Positions 14,495-14,524 of a DNA stretch of 14,524 nt are shown here, one piece after another (position 1 is the first letter of the stretch; each line of letters opens with the position of its first letter). Source of the stretch: DASWED01 sp036394995. Its GTDB lineage: Bacteria; Actinomycetota; UBA4738; JACQTL01. Location: NCBI GenBank assembly GCA_036394995.1, contig DASWED010000053.1:1-14524 (forward strand), in the 5' to 3' direction. The notes under the pieces were generated by a model. That model saw only the letters and a program-made list of their open reading frames with translations, was not told where the DNA came from and searched no databases. A program made the translations under genes and the position numbers.

Positions 14495-14524
14495 CTCGCG
14501 CCGTTGCCGCGTTCCGTCCCTAGA

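Overview
The window is very GC-rich (about 70% or more by eye), has strong G/C preference at third codon positions, uses GTG starts often, and is gene-dense with several closely spaced or overlapping genes. Together with lipoproteins, a Ser/Thr kinase, a histone H1-like Lys/Ala-rich protein and a branched-chain amino acid (Liv) type ABC transporter, this fits a high-GC actinobacterium (Actinomycetota), probably from a poorly cultured lineage. Another high-GC lineage such as Chloroflexota is not excluded. Nothing in the window is a mobile element, CRISPR array, rRNA or tRNA.

Left part (1-2807). A probable 3' end of a plus-strand gene ends at 70. An uncertain small minus-strand ORF follows (132 to about 365). 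Then comes a large plus-strand acyl-CoA oxidase/dehydrogenase-like flavoprotein (548-2548), with a possible small ORF after it (2625-2771).

Minus-strand block (2808-5639). Read from its promoter end, it holds a membrane Ser/Thr protein kinase with an extracellular fibronectin-III-like domain, a PPK2-type polyphosphate kinase and a stand-alone ClpX-type zinc-finger protein. The spacings are 27 and 66 bases and all three genes point the same way, so one signalling/stress operon is plausible. A perfect 20-bp palindrome lies before the last gene.

Transport block (5716-11929). A Liv-type substrate-binding lipoprotein is divergent from the kinase. It is followed by a large secreted, C-terminally anchored protein of unknown family (7000-8376), then a minus-strand lipoprotein (8413-9009), then the permease livH overlapping by ATGA with a fused livM-livG gene (permease plus ATPase in one 633-residue chain). 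The ATPase half has a non-canonical ABC signature motif, and no livF follows. The binding protein, LivH and LivM-LivG together would make an importer for an amino acid or similar small substrate.

Right part (12030-14524). A histone H1-like repeat protein (plus strand) converges with two minus-strand genes: a three-helix membrane protein with a His-rich linker and a Trp/His-rich outer domain, and a secreted zinc amidase of the N-acetylmuramoyl-L-alanine amidase type. A strong GC hairpin near the right edge looks like a terminator for a gene entering from the right.

The points most worth a second look are the kinase-PPK2-ClpX zinc-finger operon, the LivM-LivG fusion with its altered signature, and the two unknown exported proteins inside the transport locus. 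No wholly new system can be proven from sequence alone.
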